Shown here in pieces: positions 8,075-15,560 of a stretch of DNA of 32,773 nucleotides. Both the position numbers and the translations under genes were made by a program. Location: the NCBI GenBank assembly GCA_002724675.1, contig PBPL01000026.1, positions 1 through 32,773 of the forward strand, given 5' to 3'. A model generated the notes under the pieces. The model was not told the DNA's origin, did no database searches, and saw only the letters and a list, made by a program, of their open reading frames with translations. Within the stretch, counting starts at the first letter, position 1. Each line of letters opens with the position of its first letter. Source of the stretch: Deltaproteobacteria bacterium. GTDB taxonomy: Bacteria > Myxococcota_A > UBA796 > UBA9615.

Positions 8075-9634
8075 ATGACTGCTCCACAAAAGTTCACCGA
8101 CACAGGGCGCATGCGGGCCATCAACCCGAGGACATGGGAGGTGCTCGCCGAGCTTGAGCCGATGCCAACAGCGCACTTGACCACGGCAATCACCACGTGC
8201 CGCCATGCTCAGAAGCTCTGGTCGGCTCAGAGCCTCAAGAGTCGATGTCACGCGCTCCAAGAGGTCATGCACCGAGTGGTCGAGCGCGGAGACGAGCTCG
8301 CTCTGGCAGTCCGTCGGGAGCAGGGTAAGTCGACAGCAGAGGCCTACTTCTCGGAGGTCATGGGAGCGGCTACGACCATCCAAACCCATCTGAAGTACGA
8401 CCCCAAGTGGCTCAAGTCCAAGCGTGTAGCCATTGACCCTCTCAGCTATCCCGGGAAGCGGGGGCGGGTCGAGCGACGACCGCGCGGCCTCATCGGCCTG
8501 ATCACACCCTGGAATTACCCCCTGGCCTTGCCCATGCGCACCATCGTCCCGGCACTCCTGGCCGGCAATGGAGTCCTGTTCAAGCCCTCCGAGCACTCCA
8601 TGCTCGTCGCCGAAGCCATTGGAGATCTCTTCCAGGACGTGCTTCCAGAGGGCCTGTTGCAGGTCTTGCAAGGGGGTGGAGAACTCGGCGCAGCTCTGGC
8701 CCAGTCGCCAGCCCTGGATGCCCTCGTCTTTACCGGCTCAGTGACCACCGGCAGAGAGGTCGCGAGAGCAGCAGCGGCCAACCTGTGCCCCCTGTCGCTC
8801 GAGCTGGGGGGCAAGGACGCAGCCATCGTCTGTGTAGATGCCGACCTCGATCGAAGCGCTGCTGGAATCGCCTGGGCCGCGTTCCACAACACCGGTCAGA
8901 ACTGCGCTGCTGTAGAGCGTGTCTATGTGGAGGACTCGGTCCACGATGCTTTCGTCCAGCGACTCATCGAAGCTACAAACCAACTCCGCACCGAGGGTGA
9001 CCCTGAGTTGGTAGAGGTGGGGCCCCTCTGCAACCAGCGTCAGTTCGACTTGGTTCAGAGGCAGGTGGAGGAGGCCGTGGCTCGTGGCGCAAGGGTCCTA
9101 GCCGGTGGAAAACCCACCGGCGAAGGATGGGGCTTCCAGCCCACCCTGCTCGCGGATGTGCCCGACGACTGCTCCATCTGGCACGAAGAGACCTTCGGCC
9201 CCGTTCTGCCCATCGCGCGTGTTCACTCCGTCTACGAGGCCGTCGATCGAACAAACGCGTCTCCCTTTGGTCTCAGCGCCTCCATCTGGGGTCAGGACCT
9301 GGGTCGAGCCGAGTCCCTAGGAAGGCGCTGCGAGGTGGGCATGGCCCTCGTCAACAATCACGCCTTCACCGGCTCCATCGCCAATGCCCCCTGGGTCGGG
9401 ACAAAAGAGAGCGGCACAGGTGTTACCGGTTCCGAACTCGCCCTCGGCTTCTTGACGCGCCCTCAGCTGGTAGTGCTCGACAAGAGTCGGGTGAAGGAGG
9501 TCTGGTGGTTCCCGCTCAACCCGGCTGCGCTCGCGCTCGCTCGCACACTCTTAGCGTCGCTCGTGGCGCCGATCGGAAAACGGATCTCGTTGTTAGTACG
9601 CCTGCTGGGGCTGCTGTCCCGCCGTTGGAAGTGA
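8075..9634 (+). CDS. Aldehyde dehydrogenase with hydrophobic/basic C-terminal tail
   Basis: This is a 519-residue NAD(P)-dependent aldehyde dehydrogenase. The key residues are all present: N147 in PWNYP, K170 in FKPSE, general base E243 in LELGGKD, and catalytic C277 in GQNCAAVERVYV. EETFGPV-like coenzyme contacts appear near residues 370-375. After the usual fold end there is a tail of about 50 residues (WWFPLNPAALALARTLLASL, then IGKRISLLVRLLGLLSRRW). It is strongly hydrophobic and amphipathic with basic ends, suggesting peripheral membrane attachment as in fatty aldehyde dehydrogenases. The gene lies 58 bp after the GMC oxidoreductase and probably oxidises the aldehyde it produces. The ribosome site is weak. 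Confidence 0.93.
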   Translation: MTAPQKFTDTGRMRAINPRTWEVLAELEPMPTAHLTTAITTCRHAQKLWSAQSLKSRCHALQEVMHRVVERGDELALAVRREQGKSTAEAYFSEVMGAATTIQTHLKYDPKWLKSKRVAIDPLSYPGKRGRVERRPRGLIGLITPWNYPLALPMRTIVPALLAGNGVLFKPSEHSMLVAEAIGDLFQDVLPEGLLQVLQGGGELGAALAQSPALDALVFTGSVTTGREVARAAAANLCPLSLELGGKDAAIVCVDADLDRSAAGIAWAAFHNTGQNCAAVERVYVEDSVHDAFVQRLIEATNQLRTEGDPELVEVGPLCNQRQFDLVQRQVEEAVARGARVLAGGKPTGEGWGFQPTLLADVPDDCSIWHEETFGPVLPIARVHSVYEAVDRTNASPFGLSASIWGQDLGRAESLGRRCEVGMALVNNHAFTGSIANAPWVGTKESGTGVTGSELALGFLTRPQLVVLDKSRVKEVWWFPLNPAALALARTLLASLVAPIGKRISLLVRLLGLLSRRWK

Positions 9635-9858
9635 CCGGCTCGCCACGGTGGCCCTATGGGGTCTGCCCTCGAGCCAAACGATCGACTGCGGGGCAACCCA
9701 GTTCGGCCGGGCCGAATCATGTCCTGATCGCAACACGACACTCTATGCGCCACATTTGGCACTTTTCTCCATCCAGTGCTTGCCGCCAGATCCGGATCGT
9801 CCTAAAACCGAAGAACTCGAAGGCTGTTCTGTTTTCTCTTGAGTCTCTGGAGCTGTTG

Positions 9859-10404
9859 ATGCGTCGTCTGTGTGCTGCCCTCGTCCCCCTCGCTCTCTGT
9901 GTCCTCCTTATCGCAACCACAGGTTGCACCGACCGCAGCGCCAAGACTGCCAACACGACAGGGGACGCTTCTGCGGAGCAGGCCCAGTCCAGCAAGAGCG
10001 CGCCGGCAGCCCCCATCACCGAGCAAGAACTCCAGCAACTGCGCTACAACTTTCACCGCGTCCACTTCGACTACGACTCGGCACAGCTAAAGGACAAGAC
10101 CCGACAGGTCCTGGCCGCCAACGCCGAGATCCTCATGCGACACCCCAATGTCGAGGTCCAAGTCGAGGGACACGCGGACCACTGGGGCAGCGATGTCTAC
10201 AACCTGGCGCTGGGCCAGCGACGCGCCGAGTCCGTCCGCCGCTTTCTCACCAGCTACGGCGTCTCCAATGACCAGTTGAAGGTCATCTCGTTCGGCGAAG
10301 AGCGACCTCTTGTGGAAGAGGGAGATCGCGTCGTCGAGGCTCCCAACCGACGCGCGGAATTCCTAGTCATCGTCGGCACGGATGGTATCTCGTCCAGTTA
10401 CTGA
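9859..10404 (+). CDS. Pal-like OmpA-domain lipoprotein
   Basis: This is a 181-residue peptidoglycan-associated lipoprotein. The ATG at 9859 has GGAG six bases upstream and opens a signal peptide ending ATTGC (C23). An Ala/Ser/Gln linker leads to the OmpA-like domain (residues about 55-175): VHFDYDSAQLKDKTRQ, EGHADHWGSDVYN (Asp that contacts diaminopimelate) and LGQRRAESVRRFL (conserved Arg), then SFGEERP and NRRAEFLV. It would tether the outer membrane to peptidoglycan. No tol genes are adjacent, so it may be an additional OmpA lipoprotein rather than the Tol-Pal partner itself. The in-frame extension upstream to 9127 is a shadow across the aldehyde dehydrogenase. Confidence 0.9.
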   Translation: MRRLCAALVPLALCVLLIATTGCTDRSAKTANTTGDASAEQAQSSKSAPAAPITEQELQQLRYNFHRVHFDYDSAQLKDKTRQVLAANAEILMRHPNVEVQVEGHADHWGSDVYNLALGQRRAESVRRFLTSYGVSNDQLKVISFGEERPLVEEGDRVVEAPNRRAEFLVIVGTDGISSSY

Positions 10405-10428
10405 AGCACTCGATCCCTGGGGCTCTGC

Positions 10429-12090
10429 TCAGACCGAGATCGCATCCTTCCGAAAGTCGCTGCTGCCGATCTGCACGTTGACGAGCGTGGGCACCTGCTC
10501 CTCGCGCGCGACACGAGTCGCCTCCGCCAGTACCTCTGCCAGTTCATTGGGATCATCGACCCAGTAACCACGGCCTCCTAGCGCTTCGACCATCTTCTCG
10601 TAGCGGGTGTAGTTCAGCTGGGTGGCGACCATTCTTTCTGCGCCATAGATGGCCTTCTGGCCACGCAGGATCTGCATCCACGCGGCATCGTTACCAATAA
10701 CGCCCACGATCCCAATCTTCTGTCGCGCGCACGCCTCGAACTCCATGCCGTTGAGGCCAAACGAACCATCGCCATAGAGGATGACAACGTCGCGGTCCGG
10801 ATCGGCCAGCTTTGCCGCCATGGCAAACGAGGGCCCGACACCCAGCGTTCCCAGCGGACCGGGATCCATCCACTGCCCCATCCCACCCACGCTGAGGATC
10901 TTGGCTCCAGTCCCCACAATGTCTCCACCGTCGCCAACGATCACCGACTTCTCGTCGAGGACAGCCGCCAGCTCGCTACAGAGCCGGAGAGGGTTCACCG
11001 GAGAGGCGGCACTTCCAGCCTCAGCCAAGATCTTCTGCTCCATCTCCGCCTCCAGCGAACGTAGATGTTCGAGCCAATCACTGCGGTCGCCCAGGGACAA
11101 AGCCGAGTCCGACAGTCCACGAGTCATGGCATCCATGACCAAGCCCGTATCTCCAACGACGCCGACCTCGCAAGACCGATTGCGGCCCAACTCCTGGGGA
11201 TCTAGATCCACCTGAACGAAGAGCGCATCGGCGGACACCTTCGGCGGCCGTCCATAGCCAATGCGAAAGTCCAGCGGAGTCCCGAAGACGACCACGACGT
11301 CAGCCTCTACCAGGGCCTTGCTGCGACAGAGTCGAAAGCCCAGCGGGTCTCCGGGCTGAAGAGAACCTCGGGCCATACCGTTCACAAAGCAGGGAACAGA
11401 GAAGGCGTCACGCCAGGCCCCAAAGGCATCCTTGTGGGAGGACCACCAGAGCTGCGAGCCAACAATCGCCACGGGGCGTTGCGCCGAAGCCAGCAACTCA
11501 ACAGCCCGAGTGACGTAAGCCGGATCTCCAGCTGTCCCAGCTGTCGTGCAGTACTTTTCTGGGTAGCTGACCGTGGACTCGTCCACGTAGTCCATCAGCA
11601 CATCCAGGGGCATCTCCAGAAACACCGGACCGGGCACGCCAGTCTTGGCTTTACGAAACGCCGTGGCCAGGTAATCCGGGATCCGGCGCGACTCAGGCAC
11701 CGTCGTGCTCCACTTGGTGATTGAGCGCATCAAGGACACATGGTCCATTTCCTGTAGAGAGCCCATCTCAGACAGCGCACGAGGGCCCTGACCGCCAATG
11801 AGGACCATGGGGCAACCGCTTCTCTGCGCATTGGCCACCGCTGTGACCGCATCAGTGACACCTGGTCCAGCGGTCACCGCGGCGACACCGACCTCTCCAG
11901 TCGCCCGCGCCCAACCCTCAGCCGCATGAGCAGCGGCCTGCTCGTGTCGGAAGTCCACGACCCGAATGTCTAGATCGATGCAGCCATCGTAGATGGACTG
12001 GATGTGACCACCGCAGAGTGTGAATAGATGCGAGACACCCTCATTCTTGAGGGACTGGGCGGTAATACGCCCAGCGTGGATATAGCCCAT
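10429..12090 (-). CDS. Thiamine-diphosphate-dependent enzyme, acetolactate synthase-like
   Basis: This is a 553-residue ThDP enzyme of the IlvB/benzoylformate decarboxylase/oxalyl-CoA decarboxylase superfamily. The N-terminal PYR domain carries the activating glutamate in DFRHEQAAAHAAEG (E50) and TAGPGVTDAV. The central domain is Rossmann-like. The C-terminal PP domain contains GDGSFGLNGMEFEACARQ…GVIGNDA, where GDG and the N-D-A segment bind Mg-ThDP. A very good ribosome site (AGGAGGAG) precedes the ATG. There is no small regulatory ilvN/ilvH-type gene next to it, so a catabolic decarboxylase/lyase role is as likely as branched-chain amino-acid synthesis. It ends convergently, 24 bp from the Pal-like gene. 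Confidence 0.9.
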   Translation of the reverse strand: MGYIHAGRITAQSLKNEGVSHLFTLCGGHIQSIYDGCIDLDIRVVDFRHEQAAAHAAEGWARATGEVGVAAVTAGPGVTDAVTAVANAQRSGCPMVLIGGQGPRALSEMGSLQEMDHVSLMRSITKWSTTVPESRRIPDYLATAFRKAKTGVPGPVFLEMPLDVLMDYVDESTVSYPEKYCTTAGTAGDPAYVTRAVELLASAQRPVAIVGSQLWWSSHKDAFGAWRDAFSVPCFVNGMARGSLQPGDPLGFRLCRSKALVEADVVVVFGTPLDFRIGYGRPPKVSADALFVQVDLDPQELGRNRSCEVGVVGDTGLVMDAMTRGLSDSALSLGDRSDWLEHLRSLEAEMEQKILAEAGSAASPVNPLRLCSELAAVLDEKSVIVGDGGDIVGTGAKILSVGGMGQWMDPGPLGTLGVGPSFAMAAKLADPDRDVVILYGDGSFGLNGMEFEACARQKIGIVGVIGNDAAWMQILRGQKAIYGAERMVATQLNYTRYEKMVEALGGRGYWVDDPNELAEVLAEATRVAREEQVPTLVNVQIGSSDFRKDAISV

Positions 12091-12237
12091 GGCTGGCTCC
12101 TCCTAGGGGAACAGAGAACGACTCACTGGCCCCCTGCCGGGTCGGCAGATCGTAGACGGGCACTTTGCCACAAGGCACAGCACGGCTTGGGGGGATGCCG
12201 ACGATTCGGATAGCGTAGATCAGGTCAACTTCAAGCG

Positions 12238-12948
12238 ATGAGCCAACACGCCAGGCCGGCGCGTGCTCATCCAGCGCGAGATGTGTCCGGGTTGACGGTG
12301 GCGGTGGCGGTGAACGAAGAACAGACCAACAGTCATTTTGACGGCAGTACGGTGCCCGTCTACCCCGGGCCCGACGACCGGCCTGTTGCCGGCGAGTCGC
12401 CCGATTCTGCGAACAACACACCAGGAGTCGGTCGCGCAGCCTGGTTGCGTGCCTTTCGAGAGGAAATCGTCGACTTCCGGCAAGCCGTCCGGGATGCTCC
12501 TCACCCAGAGCTTCGCTGGGACGTCCTGGGCATCCGCTCACTCGCCGCACGTGTCACCGCCCGCCTCCTGTCAGAGCATGTGGCACCCAAGAAAATGGCA
12601 CTGGCTGTCTTTGTCGGCGTCGTGATTGGCTGCTCGCCCTTCTACGGCTTTCACATCGTGATGTGCCTACTTGCTGCCCTTGGATTACGACTCAACAAAT
12701 TGATCGTCTGGCTAGGGTCCAATACGTCCATCCCACTAGTCGCGCCGTTCTTCGCTCTCGCGTCAATCCAGTGCGGACACATGATCCTTCATGGGCAGTG
12801 GGTTGCCCTCGAGGCCCAGACTCTGGAGGGTGCCGGGCCTGCCAATCTTCTCGGCTACTGGCTGCTGGGCTTCCCAATTGTCGGAGTTGCAACCGGATTC
12901 TTGCTGGGTGGGATCACCTACTACGTGGCCCTGAGGCACCGAAACTGA
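12238..12948 (+). CDS. DUF2062 membrane protein
   Basis: This is a 236-residue protein. The first ~105 residues are polar and Pro/Ala-rich. The C-terminal half is the DUF2062 domain: VAPKKMALAVFVGVVIGCSPFYGFHI, LGLRLNKLIVWLGSNTSIPLVAPFF, and a last hydrophobic hairpin (LLGYWLLGFPIVGVATGFLLGG). Three or four membrane segments are likely. The domain is widespread in bacteria, sometimes fused to glycosyltransferases, and its biochemical function is unknown. It is divergent from the ThDP enzyme, with about 150 bp between starts. The ATG at 12238 has a weak ribosome site; a later GTG in the polar region is possible without affecting the domain. Confidence 0.8.
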   Translation: MSQHARPARAHPARDVSGLTVAVAVNEEQTNSHFDGSTVPVYPGPDDRPVAGESPDSANNTPGVGRAAWLRAFREEIVDFRQAVRDAPHPELRWDVLGIRSLAARVTARLLSEHVAPKKMALAVFVGVVIGCSPFYGFHIVMCLLAALGLRLNKLIVWLGSNTSIPLVAPFFALASIQCGHMILHGQWVALEAQTLEGAGPANLLGYWLLGFPIVGVATGFLLGGITYYVALRHRN

Positions 12949-12968
12949 CAAAAACTTAACTTTTCTGC

Positions 12969-12996
12969 TTGACGCCAGCGATCCGCTGCCTACGTT
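12969..12996 (+). promoter_or_regulatory. Candidate sigma-70 promoter for the helical-protein gene
   Basis: TTGACG (12969-12974) is followed after 16 bp by TACGTT (12991-12996), about 90 bp upstream of the ATG at 13085. The -35 is good and the -10 poor. Its position just upstream of the 18-bp palindrome is what makes it credible. Confidence 0.4.
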
Positions 12997-13007
12997 CTGC
13001 CCGCCTA

Positions 13008-13025
13008 ACTGAATGGCCATTCAGT
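13008..13025. promoter_or_regulatory. Perfect 18-bp palindrome, probable repressor operator
   Basis: ACTGAATGGCCATTCAGT is its own reverse complement over all 18 bases. It lies immediately after the candidate promoter and 59 bp before the start codon of the helical protein, where a bound dimer would block transcription. The TGAATG…CATTCA core is of the kind bound by TetR-family regulators, including fatty-acid regulators such as Bacillus FadR (known consensus TGAATGA…TCATTCA, with a longer centre). The cognate regulator is not encoded in this window. Confidence 0.6.
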
Positions 13026-13084
13026 GGGAATTGGTATCCCACGGGTGCGATCACCTCAGTGACAGGTAGAGCTGGAGAAGCATC

Positions 13085-13606
13085 ATGCAAGAGAAGATCA
13101 CAGAACGAATCGAAAAAACCCGAGAGCAGATCAACGCCTGGCGCAAGGATCGCGTCAGTGATCTGAAGGAGACCCGTGAGACCATCAAGGGTCACCGAGA
13201 TACCATCGAGACGCGACGCGACGAGTTGGTCAAGCAGGGGGCCGACGCGCTCCACGCTGGCCGAGGCTCTATCCGTAGCATCGAGGCCAATGCACTCGAA
13301 AGCGCGCAGGACTTCCTCCGCTGGGCTGGCGAGAGCCTCGGACCACGAGCCGACTTCTTGGCTCGCGGAGAGCGTGCGCTGGAAGAGGCTCTGGTCTCGC
13401 TACGAGCTGGCCACTCTGCCACGCTCGCCATCGCGAACTTCGACACCCTGGCAGTGAAGAAGGTCCTCCCCGAGTTGAAGGGGCTGAGTCACAACGAGCT
13501 CCGCACGCTTCGATTCTATGAGGCCAACAACAAGAACCGGAAGACGCTGCTTCGCGAGATCGATGCCCTGGTTTCGGCCACTGCCGACAACGACGAAATC
13601 GCCTGA
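13085..13606 (+). CDS. Small helical (phasin-like?) protein
   Basis: This is a 173-residue, highly charged, all-helical protein with no signal peptide or membrane segment. The ribosome site GGAG (13074-13077) is well placed. Residues 1-75 form a likely coiled coil (KITERIEKTREQI…IKGHRDTIETRRDEL). The C-terminal part (about 125-165) reads as a compact helical hairpin, LPELKGLSHNELRTLRFYE then NKNRKTLLREIDAL. I recall similar E-L-R-x-x-x-x-Y-E…KNR-x-T-L motifs at the ends of assorted bacterial helical proteins, but cannot name a family. The size, amphipathic character and a TetR-type palindrome in its promoter would suit a phasin or other lipid-granule/storage-associated protein. That is inference, and no PHA genes are in the window. 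Confidence 0.72.
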   Translation: MQEKITERIEKTREQINAWRKDRVSDLKETRETIKGHRDTIETRRDELVKQGADALHAGRGSIRSIEANALESAQDFLRWAGESLGPRADFLARGERALEEALVSLRAGHSATLAIANFDTLAVKKVLPELKGLSHNELRTLRFYEANNKNRKTLLREIDALVSATADNDEIA

Positions 13607-13618
13607 AGATCGGCCATC

Positions 13619-13650
13619 CTCCCGACGGGTGCTGTTGTACCCGTCGGGAG
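13619..13650 (+). terminator. 12-bp perfect stem-loop after the helical-protein gene
   Basis: CTCCCGACGGGT (13619-13630) pairs perfectly with ACCCGTCGGGAG (13639-13650) around an 8-base loop, starting 13 bp after the stop codon. No T-run follows, so it may act as a transcript-end stabiliser or a weak/factor-assisted terminator rather than a classical intrinsic terminator. Confidence 0.6.
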
Positions 13651-13760
13651 ACTGTGCCCGCACAGCTCTCGCCGGAGTCATGGGCACTTAGAGCCGACTT
13701 GCTAGGCGACACGACGGTTCCTGGCCGCCAGTGAGCCCCCTGGGGTGTTAGCCTGCGCGG

Positions 13761-15077
13761 ATGGATCAACTCCCGCAGTCCTCTTTTGCTCGGCGCCGGG
13801 CCTCTATTCTCGAGGCCCTACCCGACCAGTCCGCCTTGCTGCTACCGACCGCACCAGAGCGGCCACGCAGTGGCGACACGCACTACCCCTACCGCCCCGA
13901 CTCAGACTTCTACTACGTGACGGGCTTCCCCGAGCCGCACGCCTGGGCCCTGCTGAAGAAGGTCGACGGAGCCACCAGCTACACGCTGTTCGTTCAACCA
14001 AAGGACCCCGCTCGCGAGGTGTGGACTGGGGTACGCCAGGGAGTCGCTGGGGCACAAGAGAACTATGGGGCCGACGACGCGTTTGATGTGGGCGAGCTGG
14101 ACCAGCGACTGAAGACCGCGCTCGAACCCATCACCAACCTTCACTTCGCCTTTGGCCGACACCCGGCCCAAGAGTCCCGCCTGTCGTCGATACTCAGCGC
14201 CGTTAGGACCGGTCGCAAGAGTGGCCTCGGCCCCGTGAGCATCACCGACCCAGGGGCCCTCTTGGCCGAGATGCGCCTGCACAAGACCAGTGACGAAATC
14301 GACCTGATGCGTGTGGGTGCGCGCATCACCGACGAAGCTCATCGGCTCTCTATGGCTCAGGTGCGACCGGGTATGTACGAGTACGAGATTGAAGCACTGC
14401 TCCAATACACCTTTCGCCGCCATGGCGCATGGGGCTGGGCCTATCCCAGCATTGTGGGAGGTGGTGCAAACGCTTGTGTCCTGCACTACATCGAGAACAA
14501 CAGCATGTTCCGAGAGGGCGATCTCATGCTGATCGATGCGGGGGCTGAGATCGATGGATACGCCACGGATGTCACGAGGACCTCTCCAGTCTCGGGGCGA
14601 TTCTCCGGCCCTCAGCGAGACCTCTATGCTCTCGTACTGACGGTTCAGGAGCAGGCGATCGAGGCCACCAAGCCCGGCGCCACCATCGACGCCATCCATG
14701 ATGAAGTCGTCCGCAATCTATCGGATGGGATGATCCAGCTTGGACTGTTGCAGGGCTCTGTGGACTCGGTAATCGAGACAGAATCGTTCCGCCGGTACTA
14801 CATGCATCGCACGTCCCACTGGCTTGGGCTCGACGTCCATGACGTGGGCCGATACCACGACCCCCACGGTCCAGCCCGAGCCCTCGAGCCCGGAATGGTC
14901 ATCACCATCGAACCTGGCCTCTATATTCCATCGGACGATGAACAGGCGCCGGACGCCTTCCGGGGAACCGGGATCCGGATCGAAGACGACATCCTTGTCA
15001 CGGAGGACGGGTTCGACAACCTGACCGCGAGCATCCCCAAGACTCCAGAAGACATCGAAGCACTCCGCCTAGAGTGA
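13761..15077 (+). CDS. pepP: Xaa-Pro aminopeptidase (M24B, aminopeptidase P)
   Basis: This is a 438-residue aminopeptidase P, the usual length for bacterial PepP. The N-terminal creatinase-like domain (residues 1-170) begins QSSFARRRASILEALPDQSALLLPTAPERPRSGDTHYPYRPDSDFYYVTGF in substance, matching the family start. The pita-bread catalytic domain has all five metal ligands: D259 (LMLIDAGAEIDGY), D270 (ATDVTRT), H353 (TSHWLGLDVHDVG), E384 (ITIEPGLYI) and E408 (GIRIEDDILVT). It removes N-terminal residues preceding proline, using two Mn ions, in the cytosol. The gene stands alone. Its 3' end overlaps the possible minus-strand gene at 15069 by nine bases. Confidence 0.96.
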   Translation: MDQLPQSSFARRRASILEALPDQSALLLPTAPERPRSGDTHYPYRPDSDFYYVTGFPEPHAWALLKKVDGATSYTLFVQPKDPAREVWTGVRQGVAGAQENYGADDAFDVGELDQRLKTALEPITNLHFAFGRHPAQESRLSSILSAVRTGRKSGLGPVSITDPGALLAEMRLHKTSDEIDLMRVGARITDEAHRLSMAQVRPGMYEYEIEALLQYTFRRHGAWGWAYPSIVGGGANACVLHYIENNSMFREGDLMLIDAGAEIDGYATDVTRTSPVSGRFSGPQRDLYALVLTVQEQAIEATKPGATIDAIHDEVVRNLSDGMIQLGLLQGSVDSVIETESFRRYYMHRTSHWLGLDVHDVGRYHDPHGPARALEPGMVITIEPGLYIPSDDEQAPDAFRGTGIRIEDDILVTEDGFDNLTASIPKTPEDIEALRLE

Positions 15078-15560
15078 CGGACAAGCCGAACAGGCCTGGA
15101 GCTGACCGACAGAGCGCACCACGTCCACCCAAGTAGAAACGGGGAAGGCCTGAGCCCTCCCCGAGACAATAGTGAAGGTGACGCCCTTCTCCGTCCTGGT
15201 TACCCCCAGCTCGAACTCCACGGTCGCACCGGCAAGCCGGTTCTTCTCGCAGTGCTCGTCTGCCGCCCCCCGCTGAGCGAACCCAGCAACAGTCAACAGA
15301 GCACTCCATCGTTCCGTAACACCCTCGGGCAAGCCCGACAGCACCCCTTCACGATGTGGCTTCCCCTTCTCCCCGGCAAGCCGAGTTGAACAGAGTAGCC
15401 TCAGGGCTTCCTCTCGAAGAATCGCGTCTCTACAGGGTCTCACGCACCAGAGAACTCGTCCGCTGTCGCAAGGACTGCGGAGCGCCTTTCTCGAAGTTGG
15501 GTTGTTCTTCAGAGCATCAACAGCTCGGTATCGGCTCGATTTGGGTCTTCGCCGAACCAC
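15069..15560 (-). CDS. Possible hypothetical protein, 163 residues
   Basis: I do not recognise this open frame. The second half reads like real protein, with alternating strands (ATVEFELGVTRTEKGVTFTIV, here described in two parts: ATVEFELGV and GVTFTIV) and a C-terminal CSAC. The first 60 residues are Arg/Cys-rich and less convincing, so the true start may be internal. Codon use is only mildly like that of the neighbours. It ends overlapping pepP tail to tail by nine bases. No ribosome site is clear. It could be a small hypothetical gene, a decayed gene or a chance frame. Confidence 0.35.
   Translation of the reverse strand: MVRRRPKSSRYRAVDALKNNPTSRKALRSPCDSGRVLWCVRPCRDAILREEALRLLCSTRLAGEKGKPHREGVLSGLPEGVTERWSALLTVAGFAQRGAADEHCEKNRLAGATVEFELGVTRTEKGVTFTIVSGRAQAFPVSTWVDVVRSVGQLQACSACPSL

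Noticed and set aside
9750..9790. Possible sigma-54 site (TGGCAC followed by TTGC) upstream of the Pal-like gene
   Set aside because: The GG and GC elements are not 10 bp apart, which sigma-54 promoters require.
9127..9858. 425-codon frame joining the aldehyde dehydrogenase region to the Pal-like protein
   Set aside because: The upstream part is a shadow of the aldehyde dehydrogenase gene in another frame; the signal peptide and ribosome site place the true start at 9859.
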